Below, one piece after another: positions 46,901 through 56,817 of a stretch of DNA of 64,000 nucleotides (position 1 is the stretch's first letter; every line of letters begins with the position of its first letter). This DNA is from Tetracentron sinense (Eukaryota > Streptophyta > Magnoliopsida > Trochodendrales > Trochodendraceae). The stretch spans positions 43,657,965-43,721,964 of the forward strand of contig CM026557.1 in NCBI GenBank assembly GCA_015143295.1, written 5' to 3'. The position numbers and the translations under genes are program-made. Under the pieces are notes generated by a model. It did not search any database and was not told the origin of the DNA. It saw only the letters and a program-made list of their open reading frames with translations.

Positions 46901-48472
46901 AAAGAATTTGACAGCAATCTTGATTAACCAGAGGGCACTAGTCTGTTTTCAGCTTCAAAAAGATACGGTGGTCATTCTAGTTGCCTTTGCGCAGTGGGGC
47001 AGGCACTCATCTGTTTTAGACTTACTATGGTTCTGATCTGCTTTAAGCTTAAAATAGATTTGGCAGTCAACAGAGTACACCTAAAAAGGATCTAGCGATC
47101 TGATCAGTGATGCCAGTTTGTATTAGCCAAAAAACAGTTAGAGTGCAGGCATAGTTCCTTGCCTACCTCCCGGATCAGTGTTACAAATCTCGTTCTCGGG
47201 TTTTTATCGGCCAAAGTTATTCTCGGGTGATTTTCAAATCTGAATATCAGCTAAATCTCGTGATATTTACGGGATAAAAAGACTCATGAAAATTTTCAAA
47301 ATATTGGGATAAAAACGAAGTTTTAAACTTTTAGATGTTTTTCTCAGGAGAAATTGGATTTTTTTTGGGAGATTTGTAACAATGCCCCGGATTCAGGCTT
47401 GAGCTCGATTGCTAGTTTCAGCCTGGTGTTCTGTCAAGGGTGAGGGAGAAGACCCCTCCGGATTTATCTTTGCCCTGTAATCTTTGGTGTTCTTGTTTTT
47501 CTTTTCCGTTTTGATCTCTTGTTTTACTATTGGTCAACCTAGTAATGCATGGCTACTTTTTCCTATTATATTGCATATGTTATTTACCGATAAAAAAAAA
47601 GAATGAGAATAAAATTGTTAGTAGTAGAAATAGAATTTAAGGCGGCAGAATAAAATGAAGCAATAACATGTCTAAACATACACACACACAAAATTGAAAT
47701 GAAGGGGGCATAACATCTAAATGCAATAAAAACAATAGGATAACTGGCATGGTAATGAATAAATGAACAAAACTATTTTATAAAAATGTAACTAGATAAA
47801 TGAAGAGAGAGAACAAATAAAAATGAGAGGTAGCTTGAGTTACCTCAATGTTTGTCTTAAATCTTTTTCTTCTTTGTCCATATCTTCTCCTTCAATAGAG
47901 ATTTTGGGTCCAGGTTTGGTTTGAGGTGAAGTTTAGGGATCTTGAATTGAGGGTTTTCCTAAAGATGGGGATGGGAGGGGAGGCTTGAGTTACCTCAGTA
48001 GGGGATATATATTGTTTATAGGACTGTGCTGTTGCGTTTTTCTTTTGGAAGGGAGAAATCTTATGCTTCTGTCATTAACCTGAATGTCATTGCAGGTGAG
48101 GGTTTGGGGAGCTCCAAAAGTGGTCGTGCAGATCCAGTCATGGCAGGTAATGTAAAATTGAACAACCTGGGGGTTGGAGCGGAACAACCTGGCGAGGTTA
48201 CTCCTGATGATGACATCTACGAGCAGTATAAAAAACGGATGATGCTTGGTTACCGTTACAGGCCCAACCCTTTGGTATAATCATCCTTTCCTGTAATATT
48301 AGTTTATCTAGTATTTCCTTTGATTTCTATTTATTTATTTTTCTCTCTTGAAAACACTTATAATGATTCCTCATTCAAATCTGCAGTACATTAGCTATGT
48401 TGATTGGTTTATTAATTTAAATTTTCATTTTTTCCCTCATTCCAGAACAATCCTCGAAAAGCATATTACTGA
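34953..48472 (+). CDS. SUGP1: SURP and G-patch domain splicing-factor protein, SUGP1-like (At3g52120 orthologue type)
   Basis: Coding exons 34953-35349, 37061-37187, 39580-39686, 43516-43680, 45006-45140, 45708-45887, 48096-48274 and 48446-48472 all have GT..AG borders and join in frame to 438 residues, near the length I recall for At3g52120. The start [20 protein letters not shown] matches the family N-terminus. An acidic, Lys-rich N-terminal part with a nuclear-signal-like AKRQK is followed by a SURP domain (about 139-190: [17 protein letters not shown], later [17 protein letters not shown]). Next come [20 protein letters not shown], then a G-patch (about 355-395: [19 protein letters not shown]), a conserved [19 protein letters not shown] tail and the final RKAYY. 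The human homologue acts in branch-site recognition with SF3B1 and activates DHX15; a role in nuclear pre-mRNA splicing is inferred. Introns are large (up to 3.8 kb). Confidence 0.93.
35350..37060 (+). other. Intron after the first coding exon of SUGP1-like gene
   Basis: Contains a small MITE (35668-35828), a mixed CA/GT microsatellite with palindromic potential (about 35839-35876) and otherwise unremarkable AT-rich sequence. Confidence 0.7.
35668..35828. mobile_element. Short MITE with 9-bp target duplication
   Basis: The left end AGAGCAATGC and right end GCATTGCTC are followed inward by inverted words (tccactttcccctttt-like on both arms). The exact direct repeat ATTTGTATA flanks it (35659-35667 and 35829-35837). 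The 9-bp duplication suggests a Mutator-like source. It does not share termini with the MITE family at 2281 or 56472. Confidence 0.65.
38153..39340 (+). mobile_element. 3' LINE fragment in SUGP1-like intron
   Basis: The first ORF, from 38156, reads [20 protein letters not shown] and then [12 protein letters not shown], the post-RT part of a plant LINE ORF2. It is related to the fragment at the left edge of the window. Degenerate zf-RVT sequence follows, and the 3' end carries 'attgataaaaaaaaaaaa' (about 39318-39334). It is 5'-truncated and lies in the same orientation as the host gene. The duplicated target site was not resolved. Confidence 0.8.
39842..40330. mobile_element. Probable hAT-like MITE rich in 'gatccgaat' words
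   Basis: The sequence between 'ttagagctgtaaatag' and 'attggcatccctag' carries inverted copies of 'cggatc' and 'ttcgatc' words. This is typical of plant hAT MITEs whose ends resemble TAGGG..; the ends are diverged and no exact 8-bp duplication was found. Confidence 0.35.
41795..42496 (+). mobile_element. Probable non-autonomous Helitron in SUGP1-like intron
   Basis: The 5' end TCTTTACTATGAAATAAAG resembles the Helitron 5' ends at 14494 and 61033. The 3' end has the hairpin CGTGC-AA-GCACG, then CCCAACTAG followed by T. The body (about 42080-42460) is an irregular run of 'ttttgatttnnnaaatnncc.tattaatca' repeats. The base before the 5' end is G and not A, so the 5' border is less sure. Confidence 0.45.
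43760..44175. repeat. Foldback-like repeat with 'aaaccgttat' words
   Basis: Words 'aaaccgttata' and 'ataacggtt/gtccgttat' occur in both directions across about 400 bp of intron. It is probably a degraded MITE; the ends were not resolved. Confidence 0.3.
45102..45381 (+). repeat. Tandem duplication spanning the end of a SUGP1-like exon and its intron
   Basis: Unit 1 is 45102-45248 (147 bp): the last 39 coding bases of the exon ending at 45140, its donor, then intron sequence. Unit 2 is 45249-45381. The coding parts differ at about three positions, with both the exon end CTTCAAG and the GT donor kept. The copy creates an additional potential exon (see separate entry). Confidence 0.85.
45219..45287 (+). 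CDS. Candidate extra (alternative) exon of the SUGP1-like gene
   Basis: Between the acceptor TTTTTAATTTATAG and the donor CTTCAAG|GTCTAT lie 69 bases. These would join to both neighbouring exons in the same phase and stay open. Inclusion would add 23 residues: 10-11 derived from former intron sequence, then a second [13 protein letters not shown] segment next to the original [13 protein letters not shown]. The acceptor has only a moderate pyrimidine tract. No transcript evidence is available here, so this is a prediction; skipping it gives the normal protein. Confidence 0.4.
45408..45592 (+). mobile_element. SINE (tRNA-type), family 2, in SUGP1-like intron
   Basis: This 185-bp element is flanked by the exact 15-bp duplication ATGTAATTTTCCACC (45393-45407 and 45593-45607). 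It has box A (ggtgcagttggctagca), box B (tgcatgttcaactccc) and an A-tail. It is full length by appearance and the duplication is perfect, so the insertion is likely young. Confidence 0.85.
45593..45678 (+). repeat. 43-bp tandem duplication next to the SINE
   Basis: Two direct copies (45593-45635 and 45636-45678) of a unit starting ATGTAATTTTCCACC and running through 'ctaattttgttatacaacc'. The SINE target word is the first 15 bases of this unit. Confidence 0.8.
46170..46560. repeat. Degraded foldback repeat with 'cgatac' words
   Basis: The two ends carry complementary words around 'tgtatcg', 'gatacatat' and 'ccgatacc', with an AT-rich middle, inside the intron at 45888-48095. It is probably an old MITE; the ends are not resolved. 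Confidence 0.3.
47180..47380. mobile_element. Foldback element, MITE-like
   Basis: GTTACAAATCTC at 47180-47191 is exactly inverted at 47369-47380 (GAGATTTGTAAC). Inner words 'tctcgg' and 'cgggataaaaa' are also in part inverted. No clear target duplication. It lies in the same SUGP1-like intron. Confidence 0.5.
47440..47602 (+). mobile_element. Possible 5'-truncated LINE 3' tail
   Basis: T-rich 3'-UTR-like sequence ends 'atttaccgataaaaaaaaa', the style of the other LINE 3' ends in this window. No coding part remains. Confidence 0.35.
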
Positions 48473-49531
48473 GGAACTTCTCTGGGGCATCTTATCTTCT
48501 CAAGATTACCTCTCTTTCGTTATGTATTGTAAAATTATGTTGAAGAGATTTTTTTTAAAAAAAGGAAAAGCAAATTAGATAGGTATCTATATTGTAAGGG
48601 ACAAGACTTCTCAATATATTGTTTTGCGGAACACCATTTTTTTAAAAAATCGGTGGCTCCTTCCCTTGAGGACATCTTGTGTTAATTTGTCTCTCAGTTG
48701 CAACTTGTAAGGTTGATGGGAGGTCCTGGTCCGCCAACAAGAGTGAATGTCCTCCCTACTTTGTGGATTTTGTAGTCCTCCAATCCTCACCCAACTAATT
48801 GATTTGAACCATTTAAACAAATGCACCCCTCTATTGTTTATAGCTATTTATTAATCATATTTTTGAAGCACTTTGTCCTGGGAACTTACTGAACATCTTT
48901 CTCTGGATTATCTTTGAAAGAATTCAGAAAAGCTGGGGTGATTATGGGCAGATTTCTTTCAAATGGTTAGTGCAATTATCGGATTATGAACCTGTAAGGT
49001 GCTGCTTGTTTGAGTGGTTTGGATTTTGGTGAGATGGGTCCATTGAATGGAAGCCTTGTTTAGTTTGTTCAAAACAGGACTTGGATTTGGGGAGCTATTT
49101 TAAGATGAGTAGTTACTTTTTTTTAGCTGAAGAATTGATTCGTTACTTTTAGTGGAAGTAAAATCACTTTGAGGTGGCGATGGGCTGGGCTTGGGCTTGA
49201 ATTTTGGTGATTTTTTTTACTAGGCCCAGGCTTTGGGCCCGACACCCACATATTTACAAAGCTTAATTTTGCAATTACCAAAACCAAGATTTGGGATTCA
49301 CAGCAACATGCTTGGAAGCATACTTCTAAAAGATGTGCCTATAAGGTTAGCATAACAACAAAAGGATGTTTCTATAATGGGAAGTATTCTGGTTTGCAAT
49401 CTTCACTCACAATTTCTTACTTTTATCTCAGCATTCCACACATACATAGTACTTTAGCATGCTTATGGGTCCAAGGCCTTTTCGTTAAACATCACTTCTA
49501 TGTCACAAGCATTGCCTAGCTTTCTCCATTT
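48473..49531. other. SUGP1-like 3' UTR and intergenic, no further gene
   Basis: After the stop at 48472 there are only AT-rich stretches and short noise ORFs. The poly-A site is not fixed. Confidence 0.5.
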
Positions 49532-49739
49532 TTTTTTTTTGGGATACTCAGAGGTGTCCCCAACCCTTTGGGTCAGGACTGATCCCCGACCGACGAGAGC
49601 TCGCAACCCGCCACACCAGGTAATCCCAGAAAATCCGTGCGGGACTGGCTCCAAAGAGGGAGTGGGAAGTCGAACCCAACACGTTCCGCTTCATGAGGCG
49701 TAAGTCCCGGGAATCACTGATTCACCCCTCCAGGGTTTG
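49532..49739 (-). mobile_element. SINE (tRNA-type), family 3
   Basis: Read on the minus strand this 208-bp element has a box-A-like start (after CCCTGGAGGGGTGAATCAG), a good box B (GGGTTCGACTTCCC) and a terminal A-run. It is flanked by the exact 16-bp duplication CTAGCTTTCTCCATTT (49516-49531 and 49740-49755). It is an intact-looking, recent copy, and a decayed relative lies near 32.8 kb. Confidence 0.85.
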
Positions 49740-49755
49740 CTAGCTTTCTCCATTT

Positions 49756-50743
49756 ACTCCCCTAATTAACTGGATCTGTCAACCCTTCCAGGCTATTTCA
49801 AAGTTCGGGTTTGAGGATTATCAGTTTTTTTTAAATACTTGGAATTACTCGCCAAAACAGCACTTGTTCTAGTGTGAATCCAAATGTATCAATTGTCAAT
49901 ATTGTATTTTAGAGTGCCCAAACTAACATTGTTTCTCATCTTATGGCATTCCCAAACAGATCTTTATTGAAATAGGTACATGACTGACTGTCTGACTACC
50001 CATTGTAATTTTCTAATTTATTTTTTTAGAGGTCTTTAGTGTCTACAACCTCCTTATATTGGGTGCCTCTCTAAAATTTGGAGCGAGGTTCATATATATA
50101 GGTTATGTATAGATGGAAATATTAGAAGACAGGCCTGATTATATAGTAGGAGAATTACACACACGATAATGTTAGTAGGATTTTTTTGTTGTTGATATTG
50201 TTAAAATGTAGTATTGACGAGATAGAAGTCAAGAAGAATATTACAGGCAAGGGACAAAATGGGTAATTAAGTATATTCTAAATGAGCAAAGTAGAAAAGG
50301 TGGTGAAATTATATGTTCTTAATATGTTGCTGGTTAGAATAGGCAAAGTAGATAACTAATTAAATTATACAACTAAACAATATGAATTGGCTTGTTAAGG
50401 TCGAAACCTACCGCAAATTTTTTTTCATCTATATAGATATGAGAGAGAGAGAAAAGCTCTAGATTTTGCCTCCTTCTAGGCATTTAGCCAACTATGGGAC
50501 ATTTTTTAGACCACATAAACCTTCAAATGATTGATACGAAAAGGAAACCTTCAAATAACAATTGGGATAAAGCTTCTGAGACCGTCCAGGGCCGAGATCG
50601 TCCCACCAGCACGGTTTCAAAAGTGTAAGAGGAAAAAAAAAAACACAGCTTGGGGCTCGTGCTGACCAGAAGAGTCTCGGCCCCAGACTGTTTCAGTAGC
50701 AAAGCCCTAACAATTATAGCAATTGTATATGCAGTTTTCACAT
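49756..50743. other. Intergenic, no gene seen
   Basis: AT-rich sequence with no supported ORF, RNA gene or transposon end. Confidence 0.5.
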
Positions 50744-51620
50744 GAGCAGTGCTCAGCGGACCCATGGGCCTGTTTCATATCTTACCCCGTGTCTTTGTGT
50801 CCCTTTAACCCTTAGTTTAAGCGCAACTAAATTAAAACTAAGATTTTGAATTTTTTTTTAATTTTAAACCATGGTTGGATTGCTTAACCCTAGGGGTGAG
50901 TGCAGGGGCGGAGCTAGGAATTTTTCTTTGGGGGGGGGGGGTAAATTTTTTTTTGATTTGAGGGTATGAAATTTAGGGGTTCGGGGGCTCTGGCCCTGAG
51001 AAATTTTTTTTGGGTGGTTTTTTTATTTTGAGAATTTTTTTTTCCCGGTAATGCCTTTGAGGCGGCCGCCACGTGTCCCTATTAATACCCCCTCACCCAC
51101 CTATTCTTGGTTTTTTTTTTAAATATCAAATTTATTTTCGAACCCTCGTTTAAAATTCACTAACTCGGGTTAAAATTATTAATTTTTTTTCTAAAAATCA
51201 AAGATAAGTAGGTAAACCTTGAGATCGTGTGCATTTTAACCATAGTTAAAGGGTGTCAATAGGGACATGTGGCAATCTCAAGGGCATAAGGGGACTCCAT
51301 TGGAGGGCCCACTATATATATGACAAAAAAATTGGGTTTGGCTGGGGGGGGCACTATACTATATAAGACCAAAAAAATTGGGGGGGCCAAGTATACAAAA
51401 AAAACAAAAAATTAATTGAGGGGCCCACTATTCATACTACACTAATAAGGATTTACAAAAAATTTGGGGGGGGGGGGGGGGGGGGGCAATGGCCCCCCCC
51501 GGCTCCGCCCCGGGGTGAGTGAATACTAACCATAATAGGTAAATATTTAAAATTGGGGCGTGGACCAATGAGGACCTACCCTTCGGTTATAAAATGGGAA
51601 TTGGGTACGTTTACTATTTC
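50744..51620 (+). repeat. Repeat copy 1 of a tandem pair, interrupted by a hAT
   Basis: Starts 'gagcagtgctc.g.cccatgg', passes 'ggttggattgcttaacccta' and 'ggggtgagtg', and after the hAT element continues 'aatacta...gcgtggaccaatgaggacc'. It pairs with the uninterrupted copy at 51654-51897. The repeat has no recognised coding content. Confidence 0.75.
50903..51513. mobile_element. Non-autonomous hAT element with nested foldback
   Basis: The left end CAGGGGCGGAGC and right end GCTCCGCCCCGG are a near-perfect inverted repeat. The exact 8-bp duplication GGTGAGTG lies at 50895-50902 and 51514-51521. The nearby second repeat copy preserves the single, uninterrupted GGTGAGTG, confirming the insertion. 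Inside, a foldback at about 51060-51290 ('gccacgtgtccctatt' facing 'aatagggacatgtggc') is a nested MITE. The 3' side carries a 21-base G run (about 51466-51486), a place where assembly may be unreliable. No transposase. Confidence 0.85.
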
Positions 51621-51653
51621 CCTTTTTCACATTCTAATTGTATATAGAAAAAG

Positions 51654-51897
51654 GAGCAGTGCTCGACCCATGGGTCCGTTTCATATCATACGTCCTATCC
51701 TCGTGTCCCTTTTAACTCCCCTTTAACCCTGATTAAGCTTAACTAAATTAAAAATAAGATTTTGGTTTTTTTTTGTTGTTGAAAAAACCATGGTTGGATT
51801 GCTTAACCCTAGGGGTGAGTGAATACTAAGCGTGGACCAATGAGGACCGGGCCCTTCCGTAATAAATGGGGAACCCTGGGTCCGTAACTATTTTCCT
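51654..51897 (+). repeat. Repeat copy 2 of the tandem pair (empty hAT site)
   Basis: Same words as copy 1 in the same order, with 'ctaggggtgagtgaatacta' unbroken at the position where copy 1 holds the hAT. Confidence 0.8.
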
Positions 51898-53347
51898 AGA
51901 AAAAGTATAAGAGCATTCCTAGCAACTTTTTGGTTATTTTGGTGAGCCAAGGCATTAAAAATTACAAAAAAAGGTCCCCAACAATCTCATCAAAATAACT
52001 ATTTTGGTTCAGTGAGTGTACAGTACTCACCAAGTTTGGTGATTACTGTACACTCATCAAACCAATGTTTTGCTCTCCCTTCCTATTTTGTTTTCCCACA
52101 CGAATAATAAAATAATGTATCTCTTTTTTCCTTTTTGTTAAATTAGTAAGGCTGGTGGGAACGTTTTAAAAAAATGGATAGCCAAAATAAAAGAAAATGA
52201 CTTTTAGCTATTTTGGTGAGTAAAATTTGGTGAGGCTGTTAAGAATGCTATAAGAAACGTGTTTGTGACTAGTGGAGTCCTTTGACAATGGAGCCACATT
52301 ATTTTTTTGGGAGGTGGGGGTGGGTTTAAAAGGCCCACAATTAGGTCAACTAAAGAAAGGCTTCAATCCAACAACTCAATCCCTCATCAACACACCTCTT
52401 TGGATTGATCCTGTGGTAGAATGTATCCCATTTCAGAGTAGAAGGACTTGAGTTCGAGTTGGGACAGTGTGGTAGTTATGAGACCCACCATTTGTACTAA
52501 CATAAATCTAACTCCTAACCAGCATACTAACCTAGATAAATAGGTCTCAGATTGTCTCTACCGAAGTGAGGAATTGGTCTCAGGGTTCCATACATTGTGC
52601 GACAGTTGGCATAAAAATGGGGATAAGTCATTCCATTTTCTCCCCATGATTTTGACTTCTCCCCACTTGATATCTTTCCCCCTTATTCTCACACACTTAT
52701 CGCCACATGTCTTATTATGTGTTGAGAAGTCAAAACCATAGGCCCATGATTTTGACTTCTCCACCACTTGTCCCCTATTCTATGGAACCCCTAGACAAGC
52801 CCTTTCTGGCATCACAAGAGACAATGCGAGGCCAAATATATAATGCTGAAAAAAAAAAAACCCTCTTGTCAACACAGAGACAGAAGAATCTAGGCGAAAG
52901 TTGTCACGAGATCTATTAAAAACCAACCCTATTAAAAAGAAAATGTAAGAGAAGGGAAAAGGAAAACATCCTCAAAGGACAAGAAAATCAATTGCAATTG
53001 GTATGAGGTTCTGATGGGTTGGGGCCACATCTATTTTGCATAGTACCAACAGAACAAAACTCCATTTGCGCCTTTCTCAGATAAAACCGCAACAAAGGAT
53101 TTTGGTGAAAGAGAGATAATGGAGCAAAGCCATTGAAGAAAATGCACCCTCACGTGTCCTTGTTTCCCTCCACACAAACACCACCTACTTTATTAGACTT
53201 TAAAATGTGAAAAGCTGTCTTGTATCTCTCACTTCTATATTTATTACACAATGAAACTTATTTTCTTTTTTCCTTTTAAAGATTACTCTTTCGATTTAAC
53301 TTAACCACCAATGGATCTCACATGGTGGGTAAGAGAGAGAGAGAGGG
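51898..53347. other. Intergenic with minor repeats, no gene seen
   Basis: A weak SINE-like stretch lies at about 52405-52560 ('gtggtagaatg' then 'gagttcgagttggg'). The word 'catgattttgacttctcc' occurs at 52645 and 52744, with an inverted relative between them. The stretch 53150-53340 could be a promoter (Y-rich, 'tatatttatta') for the orphan exon that follows. Confidence 0.4.
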
Positions 53348-53572
53348 GTGTGTTTGTTTTGCTTAAGTTGCAATCAGCATTTAAAGTTCAGACTAATAAA
53401 TGGATGCAAACAAGGAAGAAGACCAAGTTCATCTACTTTGTCTCTAGGGCAAGAAAACATTAACCAGAAAATCTGCTGTTGTTACTCCATTTCACATAAC
53501 CCAAGTTTGCGAGTTCCTAACCATTCAAACAATTGGAAAAATGGAGTACAGCAGCCCGACGAGAAATTTAAG
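53348..53572 (+). CDS. Orphan exon-like ORF, unassigned
   Basis: A 75-codon open stretch ends at the good donor AAATTTAAG|GTAACT (53572/53573). The residues are Ser-, Asn- and basic-rich (GRRPSSSTLSLGQENINQK, later HNPSLRVPNHSNNWKNGVQ), like the variable N-terminal region of a plastid-targeted protein. I cannot name a family. No following exon was found to 64 kb. It may be a gene 5' fragment, a pseudogene or chance. Confidence 0.25.
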
Positions 53573-54261
53573 GTAACTTCCATGTGAGCTTTGATCATTT
53601 AAGCCATTTGTTTTGCTACTTGGTATAAGTTTTAAAAATAAACACGCTACTTCATGTTTAAGCATATCAATGTATTTTAATATAATAGCTGATTTTGGAT
53701 TAGTAAATGATAAGTGGCCATATCACCTAAAGGTAACTTTCATTTCTAAGACTTGATCCTAAGACTTCCCTCAAATAAGGCACACTTTGACATCGGACCT
53801 AAGGGACAAGTATATTTTACTAAGGTTTGCTTGCCTAAGTTTAGGCAAGCCCAAAGAGAGATGACCCACAAGGAAATGGCTTCAAATCTTTACGTAATTT
53901 CAAATGATCAAGTAGGGGTACGTTTGGGTAAATTTGTAATGAATTGTGATTAGTTTTGTTTGGTGAATGAGATTCTTTTGCTGCCGATCCTAGGGAGTGT
54001 TTTGTGAACCTATCTTTCTTTTTGGGTAATTCTAGCTACACTTTTTTTCAAATTCACTTTCTTTAATAAGAAGACGTGCTATTGTCTTTTATTAAGAGAA
54101 AGAAATAAAAGGACGACACGCTCTTTTGCATTAATACTCTTCTCCACTCATAAAGAGTGTATTAACATAGAACTTGGTGCTAGCGTTATCCATCTTTCTT
54201 TACGCCAAGTATATGTGGGAGGCTCCGCACGTGGTGCTCAGGTAAAAATCTATTTTATCTT

Positions 54262-54925
54262 TGATTTTTGTTTTTTGATCAGTAAAGTAGATATATCATA
54301 GATAAAGAGAGTTTACAGAGTAGTAAACTAAGAGAAGGAACATAAAGAAACAAAAGTACAATCACACGCTAGATAGACAACAGTCTGTCCTCAAGGCAAC
54401 AAGGCATCCCTCACTGCCTGACCAACCATGGTAGGCGAACTCCAGTCCACCAGAGAACGCCTCACCTGAGATAGGATCTGCTGATCAGGAGAAGAGGAAT
54501 TGTCAAAAACACGACCATTCCTCTTCTTCCAAATAACTCATGAAATGGCACCGGGCAGAAAGTTCCAGATAAATTCCTCAGCACCCACCAAAGTCGTCAA
54601 GTGCCAACCAGATAAGAAGCTCAGGAAGGAGGAGGGGAAGACCCACTCCACACCCAACCGAGCCAAGAAATAAGCCTAAACCCCAAAGACAACCGGACAG
54701 TGTAAGAGCAGGTGGCTCACCGACTCTTCCGCATTTAGGCACAAATAGCATCTATTTGCCAAGCACCACCCTCTCCTCTTCAAATTATCCATAGTAAGAA
54801 TCTTATTTAAAGCAGCTAACCAGAGGAAGAACGATACCTTCGTGGGAACCTGGTTAGCCCACACAGCCTTATGAGGAAAGGAACGCAAAAGCACAGGGTC
54901 AAAGGACTGCAAGAGTGATCGTACT
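54262..54925 (-). mobile_element. 5'-truncated LINE 3' fragment
   Basis: The minus-strand frame 54912-54676 reads HKAVWANQVPTKVSFFLWLA and later CYLCLNAEESVSHLLLHCPV, the zf-RVT segment found at the end of plant LINE ORF2. The 3' end, at the left, includes the 'gtaaactctctttatcta' type tail and an A-rich end near 54262-54275. It lies opposite in orientation to the other LINE pieces. Confidence 0.8.
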
Positions 54926-55240
54926 GAAAATCGAGTTGGATCTCATCTAATTGTAATTGAACTCTCTCAAGGGCAATTTAGTTTTTTTATAAGAGAAAAT
55001 GAAGAGAATCAAACAATTTTAAGTCCTCTCACACTTTCTTGATTTTCTCACCCACCTTTTCAATGGATGCTAGCTTGCCCTATCCATAACTCTAGTCAAT
55101 TGTGATGAATGCTAATTTGGTGAAAAATATCAAAGGGGATCAAGAAATTTTTACTACAATCATTGTTTTTCTTAAAAATCTTTTGAATTTTAATAAAAAT
55201 AATGAAGGTTAACAACAAATGTTTTTATTGTTCATTTTAG
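54926..55240. other. Intergenic, AT-rich
   Basis: No supported feature. Confidence 0.5.
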
Positions 55241-56050
55241 GGGTGTATTCGAGCCAAGCTGGCCAAGTTTAAGATTGGCTTGAACATGATTGAGTTTGAT
55301 TAAAGCTTGAATGTTTAGGCTCAAGCTTGGCTTCAACAAGCTTATTGAGCAAAGCTTGAGCTCAAACTTTATTCAAGTTGAGTTAAACTCGAGTTGGCTC
55401 AAGCTTGATTCATAAAATTATTTTGTTTAATTTTACATGATTTTAATAAAAATATTTGTTAATAAATTATAATACAAAAAATTACAGAAAATTAATATAT
55501 GATTTTAATAATTGATTCACAAAATTATTTTGTTTAATTTTACATGATTTTAATAAAAATGTTTGTTAATAAATTATAATACAAAAACTATATAAAATTA
55601 CATGATTTTTTATTAAAAATGTTTGTTAATAAATTATAATAAGAAACTACATAAAATTAACACATTTGTATACCAAAATAAAATTTGAGGGTATTCCTTC
55701 GATCTAAAGAGTAAAGTGTTAGATAAGATTTTTTTTAACTTCTTAAATTTTTTTTTATTATCTGTTGAATTTATTATAAATTAAAAATTATTACAGCCTA
55801 TGTTATAGAAAATTGAAATATTATTTTGTATTAATATAAATAACACTAACCAAAAAATATTTGTGTGTATATGTAAATGAGTCGAGCCAAATCAAACATG
55901 CATAGTTTGAACTTGACTTGTTTAAATATTCGAGTTCAAATAAAAGCTTAGCTTGATTCGTTCGAGCTTAAAATGACTGCTTGAGCTTGACTCAAATAAG
56001 CCGAATTGAGTAGAGCCAATTAGCTAGCTTGGCTTAATTGAAACCGTATG
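55241..56050. mobile_element. Probable hAT-like element built of 'aagcttgagct' words
   Basis: It starts 'aggggtgtattcgagccaagct' and ends with inverted 'agctagcttggctta...tgccta'. The ends resemble the smaller hAT MITE at 56120-56453, but no exact 8-bp duplication was found. Its centre is the tandem array at 55408-55640. Confidence 0.4.
55408..55640. repeat. AT-rich tandem array
   Basis: Three imperfect direct copies of a 70-110-bp unit containing 'acatgattttaataaaaat' and 'gttaataaattataata'. Confidence 0.75.
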
Positions 56051-56119
56051 CCTATTGTATATAGCTTGGAATGTTTTTAGGATTTTGCTAGTTGCACTCT
56101 ATCTCAAGCCCTTGGTGCA

Positions 56120-56453
56120 TAGGGGTGTATTCAAGTAGAGGTGAGTCGAGCTTGAGAAGTTAGGCTTGAAGCTTGAGCTCAAATTGATTCAAACTTCAGC
56201 TGAGTTCAGCTTGATTTCTTGAAAAAAAATTATTTATTAATAATTACAAGATTTTTATAATATTTATTATTATTATTATTATAGTCAAGCTGAACAGAGC
56301 CTCAATCCAGCTGAAGCAAACAAATTTTAGTTCTAACTCAGCTTGATCATTGTTTCAAGTTCGAAAAAAAGTTCGGCTTAGCTGGATTGATCTAAAAATG
56401 TAAGCTTAACTCAGCTTGATCGAGGCGTGCCGAGGCCATTCTATAGACCCCTA
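56120..56453. mobile_element. hAT-type MITE
   Basis: Ends TAGGGGTGTA and ..GACCCCTA. The 8-bp flanks TTGGTGCA (56112-56119) and GTGGTGCA (56454-56461) match at seven positions. The body is rich in 'cagcttgat' and 'aagctgag' words in both directions. It ends 18 bp before the Mutator-like MITE. Confidence 0.65.
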
Positions 56454-56471
56454 GTGGTGCATTCACTCTAC

Positions 56472-56817
56472 GAGATCGAATAACAGCCAATTGTGATTGG
56501 ATTTGGGGAGAGTTTAATCACACCCAAAAGTCCCCATGTGTTCCTATTAATCCCAATTAACCATGGTTAAGATTCACTAATCCTTACGGTTCAATAATCT
56601 AACTTTGGTTTATAGAAAAAAACTTTAATTTTTTAAAAAACTCTAGTTAAGAATTTTTAACTCTAAGGGTTAATATTTTTTTTTCTAAAAACCAATGTTA
56701 AATTGTTGAATCCTAAGAGCTAGCACAGTTAACTAGGGTTAACATAGACAAGTGGTGACTTGTGGATACGATCGAACTCTCCCCATATCCAATCGCAATT
56801 GGCGGTGATTCGATATC
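56472..56817. mobile_element. Intact Mutator-like MITE (346 bp)
   Basis: The exact 9-bp duplication TCACTCTAC lies at 56463-56471 and 56818-56826. Termini are GAGATCGAATAACAGCC and, from the right end, GATATCGAATCACCGCC; pairing extends inward across most of the element, so it can form one long hairpin. It is the best-preserved member of the family that also occurs at 2281/10116, 10376, 30.9-31.7 kb and, as a fragment, at 14.6 kb. Confidence 0.85.
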
